Of a stretch of DNA of 64,000 bases, positions 24,115 through 37,464 are shown in pieces. The DNA lies in the NCBI GenBank assembly GCA_030280995.1, contig JASXTE010000001.1, forward strand, positions 28,800,606 to 28,864,605, written 5' to 3'. Every line of letters starts with the position of its first letter. Within the stretch, counting starts at the first letter, position 1. Source of the stretch: Hemileia vastatrix (lineage: Eukaryota > Basidiomycota > Pucciniomycetes > Pucciniales > Zaghouaniaceae). The position numbers and the translations under genes are program-made. Under the pieces are notes generated by a model, which saw only the letters and a list, made by a program, of their open reading frames with translations, had not been told where the DNA came from and searched no databases.

Positions 24115-25291
24115 TGTCAGTATAGTCTAATATATAAGTATGATATAATAGTGTTTATTTATGGTCCTACTACTTATTAATAAATGATTTAGTGATTAAA
24201 CCTCAGGGGAAGACTAATAAAATAGTTATACTCAAGTCAAACTCACAATACTTGGATTTAAGTGCGTGCTAGTGGTGGAAAATAGATGAATAAAATATAG
24301 TTATAGCTTATATAAAGATAAAATCAATTTATAGTGGCTTTATAATATATTTCTAAAGGTTAATAATTGTATAGTAGTGTTTGTTGGAGTTGTAGTAATT
24401 GAATGATGATAAATAACCGTCAAAATCCCTCCTTACTTATACCCAAATCCACTGGAGTGCACAGACCTTCAATCCAGATGATGTCACTGCTATCCCCGGA
24501 AATTACAGCACTGTGAGGGCCCATCACCTCCCCATGGCATCCACTTCAAGCAGTTTCAACACCCAGACCTCCAGTAAGGACCCTCCATCACTATTAATAA
24601 TAACACTGATCCATACCATAAATAGAAAATCCAGATAAAAGCGGATACCATAAAGAAACAGGTAAAATAAACAATCAAAAAGAGATTTAATGAAACTAAA
24701 AGCATATAAAGGAAACAAATAAAATGTCCAAGCCCCCAATAACATCCCCAAGCATCCACATTAACCCAGAAACATCCTTCCAACCCATAAATCGGTGAAT
24801 AACCATCCAAGGAAGTAATTTGAGTTGTCCAAACTGGGTGTATGCGCCTGATATAGGTGTCTATGCTTCTGTAGGCTTTGTGAGTCCACTGATTTCATCC
24901 ATATGACCTAAAATAAGCAGAAAAACAAATGTTATAGGCTATTAAGGGTCTAAAACCCACTTATATACCTAAATATACATAATATACTGCATATTTCACT
25001 GAATATGAGATTTATGTATACATATAAGCTTATGTATGTCAATAATTACTTCATATCACTTAAGATAAGTATACTATGACTCCATTAACACCTTAATAAA
25101 TATTATTAGGCCATGGATAAGCTATTTAAACTATTATAAGTTATATAATAGAATAATAATTATATATATATATAATAAAATAATATATATTATTATTTTA
25201 ACCTTATTTTTAAGATATAAGCTTAATGTACTTAAGGTTATCTTATTTTAAGCATAATAAATACTCAGTCCTAAGGATATTTAGGCTGACA
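24115..25291 (-). repeat. 3' LTR of element A3
   Basis: A-family LTR with TGTCAG...CTGACA ends, outside flank GAGAG. It matches the A1 LTR along its length with scattered substitutions. Confidence 0.93.
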
Positions 25292-25411
25292 CTCCCTCAC
25301 CCCCCAAAAAAAACAATAAAAAAATGTTAATACATTTTAATTAAAACTAAGGAGTGAAATAATAAAATAAAAAATAATAATTTTTATAATACATATACTG
25401 AATGAACAGTA

Positions 25412-28400
25412 TTATTTAGATTTAAATTTTTTCAAGAGACTTTTAAGATCAGAGATTTCATTTTCTGGAATCCACTGGTCATATTCACTTGATTTATTTT
25501 TAAATCTTAATAGATACTCAACTCCCTTTTCTTTAGTAAGGTGTCTCTTTTTAAGTATCTTTTCAATTTCTGCCTTTTCAACTATTTCTTCAGGTTGCTG
25601 TTTATGCCTTCCTGATCTTCTTGGAAATAGAGCAGTATCATTAGAATGGTATGGTTTTATAAGAGAAATAGGAAATACTGGATATTTTCTATCAAATGGT
25701 GCATATAGAATAACCTCAACAGCATTATTACCAACCATCTTTTTAACTACAAATGGTCCAATGAATGGATCCTTCAATTTAACATTACCATTTAAATTGA
25801 AATGTAGCATTGAAATAAGGACTTCATCACCCTCTTTGAACATTTGTTCTTTATGGGCTTTATCCCATCTTTTCTTTTCATACTCAAACGCCTTATTTAT
25901 TCATTCTTGAGCATGTTTTCTGCATAATTCCTGCATCTGAAGAAAAGATTTAGTACCTGGATGGATATCCAATCTAGGTAACTTATTAAGAGTTTTAGCA
26001 GGGGTATTAGGTACATAACCCAACCATAACTCAAATGGCTTTTTGCCAGTGACAGAATGTACTGTACTATTATATGCAAATTCTAAAACTGGGATAAGGA
26101 TTACCCAATCATGCGTGAATTTGTCATTGTCTTTAAAATTAAGACCAAAAGCACAGTATCTTCTTATCATATCTTCTAAGGTTTGTATCATTCTTTCTGC
26201 TAGCCCATCAGTTTGTGGATGGTGTGCTGTAGAAAGTTTTAATTGACACCCTGAAACATCCATAAGTGACGTCCAGAACTCAGAAGTAAATTTAGGATAT
26301 CTGTCAGAAACTATTGCCTTGGGGAAACCTGCTGTATTAAAAATTTGTGTCCACCATAAAAAAGCTAAGTCCTTTGCAGAAACCTCTTTGTGGGTAGGAA
26401 TAAATTTACACATCTTTGTAAATCTATCTACAATTACCCAGCAGGAGTTATAACTCTTATGCCCTGCTATTGGAAAACCTGTTACAAAGTCCATGTTAAT
26501 GATTTCCCATGGAGCTTTTGGTTGCTCAATTTGTTGTAATAAACCAGCTCTTTTTCCTGTTAATCTTTTAGATTTTTGACAAGAATCACATGTTTCAACA
26601 TATTTCTGAACATCTTCAGACATGTTAATCCACCAAGCTGTGTTTTTTACTCTGTTTAATGTTTTATGGTAGTCAAAATGACCTGCTAATATATCATCAT
26701 GACATATACTTAACATTAACTCTTTCATTGAAGGGGGCATTACAATTACATTACTTAATTTTTTCCTGTAATATATAAAACCATCCTCAATGGAAAATTT
26801 TCCTTTTTCTAATGCCTCTTTATACTTAATTGGTAATGTTTTTATTAAAGCATTCATTGAAGCATTAGATGGATCATTTAATATTGTAGTTAATTTACTC
26901 AAGTCAGGATCTGAATTATAATTATCAAGAATTGATTGCATAAATTCTTCCTCAAGATCTACAATATAAATGCCATAAATTTTAATAATCTCTGACTCAG
27001 GAACATAAGCAGGATTATCATCATTATTAGGCAGAGGTACTCTAGATAACAGATCTACATTAGAGTGCAAGGTTCCTGCTCTATGTGTAATAGTCATCCA
27101 GCCTCTATATTCTTGTACAGCTAATCGCCATCTAAACATGTGTCTATTAGGAGTTTTCATGTTTAAGAGTGACTTAACTGCACTACAGTCAGTTATTAAC
27201 TCAAATTTTTGGTCTTCAAGGTAATAATGTAGCTTTTCAAGAGCCCATACTACTGCCAAACATTCAAGTTGAGTAGCACCATATTTCAATTCACCACTTC
27301 TTAGAGTACGTGAAATATAGCAGATTACTACTTCTGACATTTTACCTTCAATAAGTTGTTTTTGATGCAAAGCAGCACCCAGTCCAATAAAACTTGCATC
27401 TGTATATAATACAAAAGGTAATTGGAAATCTGGTAATCCCAAGATAGGAGCTTTCATTAAACTTTCTTTCAACTTATCAAAAGCTTGTTGTCTTTCATTA
27501 TTCCAAATGAAAGCTTCTGATTTCTTTATCAGTGTGGTCAGTGGTGCAGCAATTGATTGGCAGTTTTTTATATATTGTCTATAATAACCACACATTCCCA
27601 GAAAAGATTGTACATCCTTCACATTTTGAGGAATGCCAATATTCTTTATTGCAGCCACTTTATTTTGGTCTACACATATTTGCAAGCCAGATACAATATG
27701 ACCAAGCACTTTTAAAGATTCAAACCCAAATTTACATTTTTTCAATGCAAGGGTCATTTTTATTTCATCCATTTTCTGAAAAACTTTCCTTAAATGGATT
27801 AAGTGTTCATCAAAAGTTTTAGAGAACACTATGATGTCATCAATGTATACCATTAACCATCCCTCAATCAATTCATTATGGAATGTTATATCCATTAACT
27901 TCTGAAATACTGATGGAGCATTTTTTGGTCCAAATGGCATTCTGACATACTTTTAAATTCCAATGTGTGTTGTTATCAACAAAAAGTTCTGTGAATTCTT
28001 TTCAACAGGAATTTGATGGTACCCTTTATTTCCATCTAGGCAACTTATATATTTAGCACCTTTAAGGGTAGCATGTATAGAGTCAATCCTTGGCAAGGGA
28101 TAAATATCATCTACTGTAAATGTATTTAATGCTCTATAATCACCGCACAGTCTTGCTTTATCTTGTTCATAAGAAATCAGCACTGGTGATATTACACAAT
28201 ATTTTGGTGTAGTTTCAACCTTCTCAAGAATGTTCATTTTTAATAACATCTTAATATTATCCTCTATGTCTTTCCTCTTCATTAGTGAAGCAGGGTATGG
28301 TTTCTTTTTAAGACTAGAAGGAATATTATCCATATCACAGGTTAAACTAATCTTCATTTCATGATCTTTTACAAGGCCAAGTTCATTTGTACCATGTGTA

Positions 28401-31270
28401 AAAGCCATTGGAAAAGCTTTAATTAATTCCAAAATATTATCTTTCTCAGCTTTACTTATCTGAGTGCCAAATGATGCTTTTGAAATTTCTGTTTCCAGAA
28501 GTTCCATTTCATTGGATTCTCTTCCTTTACACAGGGAATTTGTGACTGACTCAATGTGTAAGACTGTGTTAACAGAATTTATTTTAAATTTCCTCTTACC
28601 ATTCATGCCAATTGTAAAATTGTTATCAGCAGGGTCTAATTTTACACCAAATTTAGTCAGAATATCATTTCCAATGATAAAACAGTTACTACAGTTAGTA
28701 TTATCCATTACTACAAAGTCACAAGTTACTCTTACATAACCATGTTGATGTTTAAAGAAAACAGCAGCTTTGTATTTACCAATGGGATGTAGCACTGATC
28801 CAAAACCTCTCCAATTTTTATTTTGAAGTGGTTCAAGCTTAAACTTATATTCACTATCAATTTTCTGTAATGTATTAGTGGAAACAACAGAACCAGCAGC
28901 TGCTGTGTCCAGTACTATATTAACATTTTAACCAGAAATGATAGCTGGAACCGTGATAGGTGTCATTCTAAAGTTATCAGCTTGTATATCCATAATGATT
29001 TCAGCATCCTCAAAATTCATTAAAGATTCATTTGAGTCCATATTTAATATTGGATTTTCAAAGATGGAAAAATCATATTCCAACATACAGACTTCATTTT
29101 CATCACTATATGAGATATTGCTGTCATAATCACTTGATTCTTTACTTTTTTCAGTTTCAGTTTCAGATTCACGTTGATTTTCAAAAATATTTATGTTTTT
29201 CTCACATTTGTGACCTTTTACCCAAGGTTTGTTACACTTATAACAAGTATTTGTTTCATACTTCTTAGGTACTACAGGTGCAGTAGGTTTTTTCTGCTTC
29301 TCCTGAAGTGTTTTTGAATTCTGAGTCTTTACAGGTTCAACATTTTGTTTATAAGTGGAATACCTTGATTCATACTTATGGTTTAATAATATTTCATTGC
29401 AAATATTAATAAAGTCAGAATATTCAGTAACATTTAATGTTCTAGCTACAACAATGTCTCTGACAGATATAGGTAATTCGTATATTATCATAAGTTAAAA
29501 TCCATATGAGGCTCAATGGCTTTTAATATTTTGTTTAAATTCATTAAAAATACCATAGTTTTGTCACCATTCAACGGATTGTACCTAGTCTTCTCATAAA
29601 GTCTCTGCTGAGTAAGCCTGAATTTAGAACCTCCAAATTGTTTTTCAATAAGTTGTTTCCATTCAGCCCAAGAGTAGTCTCTACCCTCACTTAAGACAGC
29701 TTCAAACCATAATAAAGCAACATCCTTAAATAAAGAAATTAATTTTGATGTTATCTCTTCATCTGGTAACTTATATGAGAATTTCAAGTTGTCAATTCTT
29801 TGAATAAAATGTTGCCAATAAGAGCTGGCTTCCCCATCATAAGTTGGGTACTGATCTATCTTATGCCAGTTTTTCTGATTGGATTTTATCTCACTAATCT
29901 TAGGTAAATTCAACAACTCATTTACTTTTGATAAATGGTCTTGTATTTCTTCCTGCACGGATTTGTGACTTACATTTTCAGATTTGACACTACCACCAGA
30001 TGGTTTTTAATTGTGGTGGTACAGGGAAGGAATGAGATTCACTTTTGCCAATGAAAGGATTATTATTATATTGATTATACTTATGATTATCCTGATTCAT
30101 TAGTAGATTGGCAGTTTCAATCTCAACTTTAGTTAATCTTTGTAGCAACTCAGAGACACTTTGATTTGTCTGGACAAAAGATAACTTTGTTCTTGATTCA
30201 GTTTTCAATAAATGTGTTTCATATAATTTTTCTAACTCACAGAATTTGTTTGAAAGGTCATTATATTTATTACTCAATGAATCATATTTAAGAGTTAGAG
30301 ACAAATGTTCTTTCTCTAATTCTTTGTTACGTGTTGCTAATTGAGAAATGTTTAATGTCAAGGATGAAATTGTATCACTAGTGAGCTTAACTGTCTGTTC
30401 CTCACAATCAGTCATTCTATTCCACAATGCTGAAACAATTCTATGGACAGTTGGATTATTGTTAAAATATTCCATGTCCTCCTTTTCAATTCTCTCACTC
30501 TCCTGTGAACTTCTCATCTCACTAGTAGGTGGTTGCAACTGAGGATTAACTGTATTATCATTGTAAATAGTTCTGTTATTGTGGACAAAAGACAAGTCAG
30601 GTGTATCTACTCTAAAACCTAAATTTCTTAAATCCTCCTCTATTTTTTGTACAGATTTAACATCAATAGAATTACCTATATTGTAATTATCAGTATTATG
30701 TTCAATCTGAGAGGGTAATCTACTTACCAAGGGATGGTTGCAAGTCCTGATTTTTGGCGCTTTTTTCCTTTGTAAGGGTGAGCTGAGGAAGTCAGATGAG
30801 GGGGTGGATCCCTGTTGCAACTGTGGCTCGTCCACTGTTGGTGAAACCAGTCCCATTTCCATTTGTCTACCAGGATTTTCTCCTGGGAGTGAGTTGACCC
30901 GCCTTCGATAGGGGGTTGCTGATTTGACTGAATGGGCAGGCCTCCCTTTAATTCTGCAAATGCCTGATTCATCTGCTGAAACCCTACCTTGCAATTGTTT
31001 TGCAACTGCTCTACCTCTTTGAACATGAGAGATTTTGATTCCTCCAACTTCAGAACCTGTTTGGCCAGGTTGGACAGTTGATCCTGAAGAGGAGGAGATG
31101 TCTTTTTTATAGTTATCTTTTTTAAGAGGGCTTCCTTTTCCTCTATACTTATGCTTTCTGCCTGGGGGTACTGTTGGCCCTCCATGGTGATGTCCTGGAA
31201 AGTTTTTGTTAGCTTTAGACCTAGTATTATAAGCAGGCTTTTCACTTACACTGTCCTGGGGAGCACTCAT
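25412..31270 (-). pseudogene. Broken Gag-Pol of element A3
   Basis: The polyprotein is collinear with A1 but split into six open pieces. Against A1 I see, in element order: an extra T near 30004 (frameshift in Gag), a 10-bp deletion near 29488 (frameshift in Gag), GAA to TAA near 28928 (protease), TAT to TAA near 27952 (before RT KYVRMPFG) and TGT to TGA near 25900 (integrase C-terminus). Between lesions all domains remain readable, including YIDD, TDASFIGLG, integrase SDRYPKF and the chromodomain (25412-25500). Protease reads AAA.SVVS instead of GAAGSVVS around 28905, a further change. It cannot encode a full polyprotein. Confidence 0.9.
30724..31185 (-). CDS. Alternative-frame Gag N-terminal exon of A3
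   Basis: This is the counterpart of 7270-7731 in A1: 153 codons from MEGQQYPQAES to ATIPW and TAA, with the coiled coil, VDKWKWDW and basic tail intact. It is one of the few stretches of A3 with no disabling change. Most base differences from A1 fall at silent positions of this frame. The GTAAGT donor at its end is conserved, while the bases just beyond are not. Confidence 0.5.
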   Translation of the reverse strand: MEGQQYPQAESISIEEKEALLKKITIKKTSPPLQDQLSNLAKQVLKLEESKSLMFKEVEQLQNNCKVGFQQMNQAFAELKGGLPIQSNQQPPIEGGSTHSQEKILVDKWKWDWFHQQWTSHSCNRDPPPHLTSSAHPYKGKKRQKSGLATIPW

Positions 31271-31781
31271 ATTGTTAAGAATGAAAATATTTTACGTATA
31301 CAAAAGGAAAAAACTCTATGGAATTAGTAGACAAATGATATTAGCAATTATATTACTAATAAAAAAGCAATGGAGCTTACCCTGAATTTATATCTTTGTT
31401 TATTTAAATAAAATGTAAGAAAAATTCAAAAAAATCTGTTAAAAATATAATAATAAGTTTAACTAGACCTCTATAAGGGTGAATAATTAGCTTACCAAGC
31501 TTTAACCAAATACTAATTTAATTGGGTGTTATATTGGTGTCCAAATACCAAGTGAAATTGGGTTTATATTGGGTACAGTTACTACTGTAAATATCTAATT
31601 TTTATGATAAAAAATTAGTACAATTATTTTAAGGGTTCTTTTCCGCAATCAATGAGTTATGATGACCCACTAATATGCAGCAGACCCAAATATTTGGTTT
31701 ATTTTGAGCTTTACTAAGGTAAAAATCACGTCCCAAGGCTTATACTAAATAATAAGTAAAATATAAGGAAAGACCCCAAAT

Positions 31782-32957
31782 TGTCAGTATAGTCTAGTAT
31801 ATAAGTATGATATAATAGTGTTTATTTATGGTCCTACTACTTATTGATAAATGATTTAGTGATTAAACCTCAGGGGAAGACTAATAAAATATTTATACTC
31901 AAGTCAAACTCACAATACTTGGATTTAAGTGCGTGCTAGTGGTGGAAAATAGATGAATAAAATATAGTTATAGCTTATATAAAGATAAAATCAATTTATA
32001 GTGGCTTTATAATATATTTCTAAAGGTTAATAATTGTATAGTAGTGTTTGTTGGAGTTGTAGTAATTGACTGATGATAAATAACCGTCAAAATCTCTCCT
32101 TACTTATACCCAAATCCACTGGAGTGTACAGACCTTCAATCCAGATGATGTCACTGCTATCCCCTGAAATTACAGCACTGTGAGGGCCCATCACCTCCCC
32201 ATGGCATCCACTTCAAGAAGTTTCAACACCCAGACCTCCAGTAAGGACCCTCCATCACTATTAATAATAACACTGATCCATACCATAAATAGAAAATCCA
32301 GATAAAAGCGGATACCATAAAGAAACAGGTAAAATAAATAATCAAAAAGAGATTTAATGAAACTAAAAGCATATAAAGAAAAAAATAAAATTTCCAAGCC
32401 CCCAATAACATCCCCAAGCATCCACATTAACCCAGAAACATCCTTCCAACCCATAAATCCGTGAATAACCATCCAAGGAAGTAATTTGAGTTGTCCAAAC
32501 TGGGTGTATGCGCCTGATATAGGTGTCTAGGCTTCTGTAGGCTTTGTGAGTCCACTGATTTCGTCCATATGACCTAAAATAAGCAGAAAAACAAAGGTTA
32601 TAGGCTATTAAGGGTCTAAAACCCACTTATATACCTAAATATACATAATATACTGCATATTTCACTGAATATGAGATTTATGTATACATATAAGCTTATG
32701 TATGTCAATAATTACTTCATATCACTTAAGATAAGTATATTATGACTCCATTAACACCTTAATAAATACTATTAGGCCATGGATAAGCTATTTAAACTAT
32801 TATAAGTTATATAATAGAATAATAATTATATATATATATAATAAAATAATATATATTATTATTTTAACCTTATTTTTAAGATATAAGCTTAATGTACTTA
32901 AGGTTATCTTATTTTAAGAATAATAAATACTCAGTCCTAAAGATATTTAGGCTGACA
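31782..32957 (-). repeat. 5' LTR of element A3
   Basis: A-family LTR, partner of 24115-25291, followed by GAGAG. Compared with its partner it has substitutions throughout and one net base missing. Confidence 0.93.
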
Positions 32958-33061
32958 GAGAGAGTATAAAACAATGAATAAAATTCTTATAGAAACAGAA
33001 TCAAGCAAATGGCTTCTTCTTGTTTTGAGACAACTCAATTTATGTGAAAAGCTTTTTTTAT

Positions 33062-33782
33062 GCTAGTTTGGACAACTTAATCTGCTTCCTTCAATGGATT
33101 TTCACAGATTTATGGGTTGGGATATGATTACTGGATTAATATGTATGCTTGGGATTGTTATTGGGAGCTTGGAAAGTGAATATGGTTCCTTTATATGCTT
33201 TGGTTTTCACTTTATCCTCTTTGGATGAGTTATTTTACCTGTTTCTTTATGGTATCTGCTTTTATCAGTCTATTCTGTTTATGGTATGGGTCTGTGGTAT
33301 CATTAATTGTGATGGAGGGTCTTTACTGGAGGTCTGGGTGTTGAATCTTCTTGAAGTGGACGCCATGGGGAGCTGATGGGCCCTCACAGTGCTGTAATTA
33401 CTGGGGATAGCAGTGACATCATCTGGATTGAAGGTCTGTGCACTCCAGTGGATTTTGGTATAAGGGAGGATTTTGACGGTAATTAGACATCACTTAATTA
33501 CTACAACTCAAAAAAAACATTAAAATACAATTATTATCATATATAAATATATTATAAAGCCTTTATAAATTGATTTTATCTTTATATAAGCTATAATTAT
33601 ATTTTATTAGTCTATTTTCCACCACTAGAACGCATAACATCCAAGTATTGTGAGTTTAAATTGAGAATAACTATTTTATTAGTCTTCCCCTGAGGTTTAA
33701 TCACTAAATCATTTAACAATAAGTAGTAGGACCATTGATATTTACTATTAAATCATACTTAGATACTAGCACACACTGACAT
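33062..33782 (+). repeat. Truncated A-type LTR of relic C
   Basis: Read on the plus strand this matches the reverse complement of the A1 LTR from 'GTTTGGACAACT' through 'CTCACAGTGCTGTAATTAC' to the terminal CTGACA, lacking roughly the first third. It is far more diverged than A1 or A3. Its orientation is opposite to A1, B2 and A3 and the same as the RT fragment that follows, so it is probably the 5' LTR of relic C. However, the 3' LTR at 63532 starts differently, so a chimaera is possible. Confidence 0.75.
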
Positions 33783-33799
33783 CTCACCTGTCTTAATTT

Positions 33800-34140
33800 C
33801 TTATAAGATAAAGCCAGGTTATGTGGTGATTATAGAGTATTTAACACTTATACTGTTGATGATATCTATCCTTTACCCAGAATTAGCTCTATACATGCTA
33901 CAATACAAGTTGCTAAATATTTCAGCTGTTTGGATGGTAATAAGGGATACCACCAGGTACCTTTTAAAAAGAATTCTCAAAATTTTCTGATGATTGCTAC
34001 TCATATAAGTATTTATAAGTATATTAGGATGCCATTTGGCCCTAAAAATTCCCCTTCAGTTTTTTCAAAAAGTTATGGATAACACATTCCATCAAGAAAT
34101 AATTGAAGGATGGCTGATGGTTTATACTGATGATAACATT
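33800..34140 (+). pseudogene. Ty3/gypsy reverse transcriptase relic C, 5' half
   Basis: Plus-strand translation gives the RT finger/palm region (CGDYRVFNTYTVDDIYPLPR, SCLDGNKGYHQVPF, RMPFGPKNSPSVF) and ends at the YIDD region (YTDD here). A frame change occurs near 34062. Only about 20 bp separate it from the LTR, so the leader, gag, protease and first part of RT are deleted. It stops exactly at the transposon TIR (34141), and the next codons of the same RT are found at 61073. Confidence 0.85.
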
Positions 34141-34180
34141 CACCACAGAAAATTTGGGGGGGTATTGCTAGCAATACCCC
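34141..34180 (+). repeat. Left terminal inverted repeat
   Basis: CACCACAGAAAA, then TTT, seven G, and a palindrome made of GGGGTATTGCT followed by its own reverse complement (34159-34180). The right end carries the same parts with AAT and six G in the middle. The preceding ATT is the target duplication. Confidence 0.93.
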
Positions 34181-35035
34181 TCATTTAAAAATGTTGGGAA
34201 GTGGTTGGAAAGCTGTTGGAAGGCTGTTGGGAGTTCATTGTGAAACCAGATTTAAATTAATTGGACAAAGATTTGGTAATCAGTTAGACCTAGGTTCAAC
34301 CAAACTCAATCACAGGTTTCTTGGAGCTTGGTGATTACTTTGATTTTGAGCTGAGCACAGATTGAGCAAAGCTTGAACATATCACTTAACATATCATAAT
34401 ATTCACTTTCCCATCTTGTGGAAAGCAAAATTTGATATTCGTTCTAAGAATATCTACATATATTTTCTTGCCAAGTTGGTAACAGAAGGTTAAACTGTAG
34501 TATCTCAATTATTACACTAGAATACATAGATATTTGATAAAACATACAATTCAAATCAATTTTAATATTATTGAGATCACCATAAGTGTCTTTCCAAAGA
34601 CTTACAAAAAGTATGTTAGTATCAAGACATCGTTCTAGGTAGTAGTTTCAATTTGGATTTTGAACTGACATCTAAAACATTTTACTATTAGACAGAAACA
34701 TAAATAAGTGTAATAAGAGTGAAATTATTCTATTTTGTGATTATAATGTAACAATAAAGCACATTTTTATTGAGAAAATTTTTCTTCCTCCACAAACCAA
34801 AATTTACTCTATAGGCTCAAGATTTATTTTTAAGCCATATTATTCATTTCAGTTATCAATGATTTACTTCCAATATTTATTAAAAAGATAATAATAATAC
34901 ATGTGAAAGAATTATGAGCTTAGAATAGCATATGCTAAAAAGTTATTTTGTCGTTTTATTCAAAACTGATTCTTCATTTTTTGCTTCAATTCATCTTTTA
35001 ACAACCACTATCTTCAGATACTATTCTTACTTAAT
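34181..35035. other. Left subterminal region of the giant transposon
   Basis: No gene is seen. Close to the end there are direct GTTGGAAAG/GTTGGAAGG/GTTGGGAG words (34193-34233). This kind of short subterminal repeat is typical of CACTA elements, where it binds the accessory transposition protein. The region should also hold the promoter of the SNF2 gene. Confidence 0.4.
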
Positions 35036-37464
35036 ATGTCAAGTCTCAGATGTGTTGGACAGTTCTCAATAACAATTGATCAAATTTATATGAATGTAAT
35101 TTCAAGATTTCAAAACTCACTGACCCCCACAATTTTACAGCGAGGCCATTCGAATGTTCATATTTTTGGACTATTTGAAGAAAGAAAACCAACCCTTGTC
35201 GGTAATCTTTCTCAAGTGCAGAGTCAGCACATTGGACCACTATTGGGTGACATTGGCTTTGGATCTCACCATTTAAACCAAAGAAGTGCCTTGAATCCTA
35301 TGAAGCCTTTCTATTTTCATGCTTACTTGGTTCCAGTTTTTGGTAATCAGTATCAACTTTGGGGATGCCTCTTTTCTTCAAGTACACTAATCAGTCTTGC
35401 TAAAGAAGCATTTTCTTCTGCACAAATCAATTTATGTCCAATCCTGAACTACGACTCCACTATCTTTTTTAATATCCCGCATGTAATTTTTGAAGGCTCT
35501 TTCCAAATATCTCACAGTACTCAAGATTGGAAAGCTGATCAACTTATCCGAGGAATCAAAACAGTTCTCAAAACACATCAACTTCAAGCAATAAATTTTA
35601 TGATTGACAATGAACGAATGTTAAAGGAAAAGTTGGATATCATGTGGAGGCACCAGGACAACCATTGGCTTAGAACTGGATTCAATGACTATAAAGATCA
35701 GTTTCCTAACAATCAATTAACGCCTGAAGGAAACGGGTCAATACTTGCTGATGATATGGGTTTGGGAAAGACACTTTCAACTCTTTCTCTTATAAGTTCA
35801 ACTCAAGGTGAAGCAAGACAATTCCAGGTATCAGAAAATCAAGAAGGTATTAACCGGAGTTCAGCCACACTGATTATATGCCCCCTGGCAACACTATCGA
35901 ATTGGATCAATGAAATAAGTGTGCACTTTGAAGATAATGCGCTTCCTTTCAAGGTTCTTTATGGGAAGGATTGTCAAAATACTAATGTCAATGAGCTACA
36001 GGACACTGCTATTGTTTTAACGACCTATGAAATAGCTAGCCCAACGATGTCAAAAAATCAAAGCCAAAAAAAGATACCGGTGACTCAAATGCTCTTTTGG
36101 TATAGAGTTGTTTTAGATGAAGCTCAGTTAGTGCCCATTTCTATATCTAAAACTTAAAACTTAATTTTTATAATCAATTTTTATAAATATTCTTTTAGTT
36201 ACATTAAAAATCCTTACTCGCAGAGGGCTCAAACAATATTTGACTTGGAATCCCAACACCGACTATGCTTGACTGGAACTCCACTTCAGAACAGGCCCAC
36301 TGACCTTCAAAGTCTCATATTTTTTCTTAGAATCGAAAAGTGGCAAGAAGACTGGTTATGGAAGAATTTCCTTTTTCCAGGTTTGCAAAAAGGAAAGGCT
36401 AATTCTATTAAATCAATCAATCACTTAATGAAAGTCATAAGCCTACGTAGAACAAAGGATGCAATTTTGTCTCTTCCAAAAAAGATTCAAAGGGGGATAT
36501 CGGTTCAATTAGCAGATCCATGGAGGTCTAAACTTGATGTGCTTCAAGAAGGATTCACTGAGCGATATGGGCCCTCCAGAAGCACTGACTTCCCTTGGGA
36601 CTCATCTGAGTTTCTAAGAGAGCTGATGATTTTAAGAAAATTCTGCAACCATCCAATCTACGAAAATCTGGATGAAACTCCAACTTTTGATTTCACCTGG
36701 CAGCATTCCGCAAAGATTTGTCATCTTATAGGCCACTTAAAAAACTTTTTGTCTGGTGAAAGAAATATAAATTTTCCAAAAGCTGTTATATTCTCCAACT
36801 TTGCAGACTTTTTGCAGATGTAAGTGATTCTATAATGAATTGTTTTACAAAATTGTGTTGGCTTATTAAAAACAATTTTCTAATATTTCAAAATAGAATA
36901 AAAATGGCTTTAGATGACCACAATATTAGGTATACCCAGCTTACGGGTGAACTCAGCCGGACAAAGCAAGACAAAAATATGCATGAATTCCATTTTAATA
37001 AAAATTGCCAAGTTTTGGTTGGAACGATTCAGGCTGCAGGAGTGGGTATAGATCTCAGGTGTGCTCAAAATGTATATATAATGGTGAGCTCAATGTCTTT
37101 TATTTCATATTAAGAACAAAAATATTAAATTTTTTATATGTACAATGTTGAAATAGGAGCCAAATTGGAATCCAGCAGTTGAGCAACAGGCTGTTGATCG
37201 GCTGTATAGAATGGGGCAGCAAAATGAAGTAAATGTTTTGAATTATTTTGTACAAGGAAGTATAGAATTCAGCATGTATAAGATTCAAAGGAAAAAAATG
37301 GAGCTAACAATGTAAGCCAAATTTCATTTCTATAAATTTTAATGATAATAGTAATCATTAAAATTATGTTTTTGTTTTCAAGGCTAAGTGTCCCAAACAG
37401 TGGAAATGAGGAGTATGAGTGTGCAAACCTATTATTAAGGGAGTTTGTCAATCACTCACATTAG
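35036..37464 (+). CDS. SNF2-family ATPase (Rad5/HLTF-like), five exons
   Basis: Exons 35036-36126, 36199-36819, 36897-37083, 37157-37311 and 37383-37464 sum to 2136 bp, giving a 711-residue protein in one register. The introns are 72, 77, 73 and 71 bp with GT-AG ends. Motif I is GSILADDMGLGKT (near residue 241), Ia TLIICPLATLSNW, II DEAH (near 360, completed across intron 1), III LTGTPLQN, then KAVIFSNFADFL, QAAGVGIDLR and motif VI DRLYRMGQQNEV. The protein is a DNA-dependent ATPase that moves along or remodels DNA and chromatin. No RING finger is seen between the helicase lobes, unlike cellular Rad5. It is the leftmost gene of the transposon and overlaps the next, convergent gene by 17 bp. 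A cellular origin by capture is likely but not shown. Confidence 0.9.

Larger units (their letters stand above)
24115..32957 (-). mobile_element. Ty3/gypsy retrotransposon A3, older degenerate copy
   Basis: LTRs at 24115-25291 and 31782-32957 (1177 and 1176 bp) belong to the A family and differ at about twenty visible positions. The duplication GAGAG is perfect (24110-24114, 32958-32962). It sits 19 bp from the end of B2 in the same orientation. The interior is collinear with A1 but carries at least five inactivating changes. The LTR divergence makes it clearly older than A1 and B2. Confidence 0.95.

Noticed and set aside
33149..33376. Hydrophobic 75-codon open frame
   Set aside because: It lies inside the truncated A-type LTR and mirrors an LTR shadow frame.
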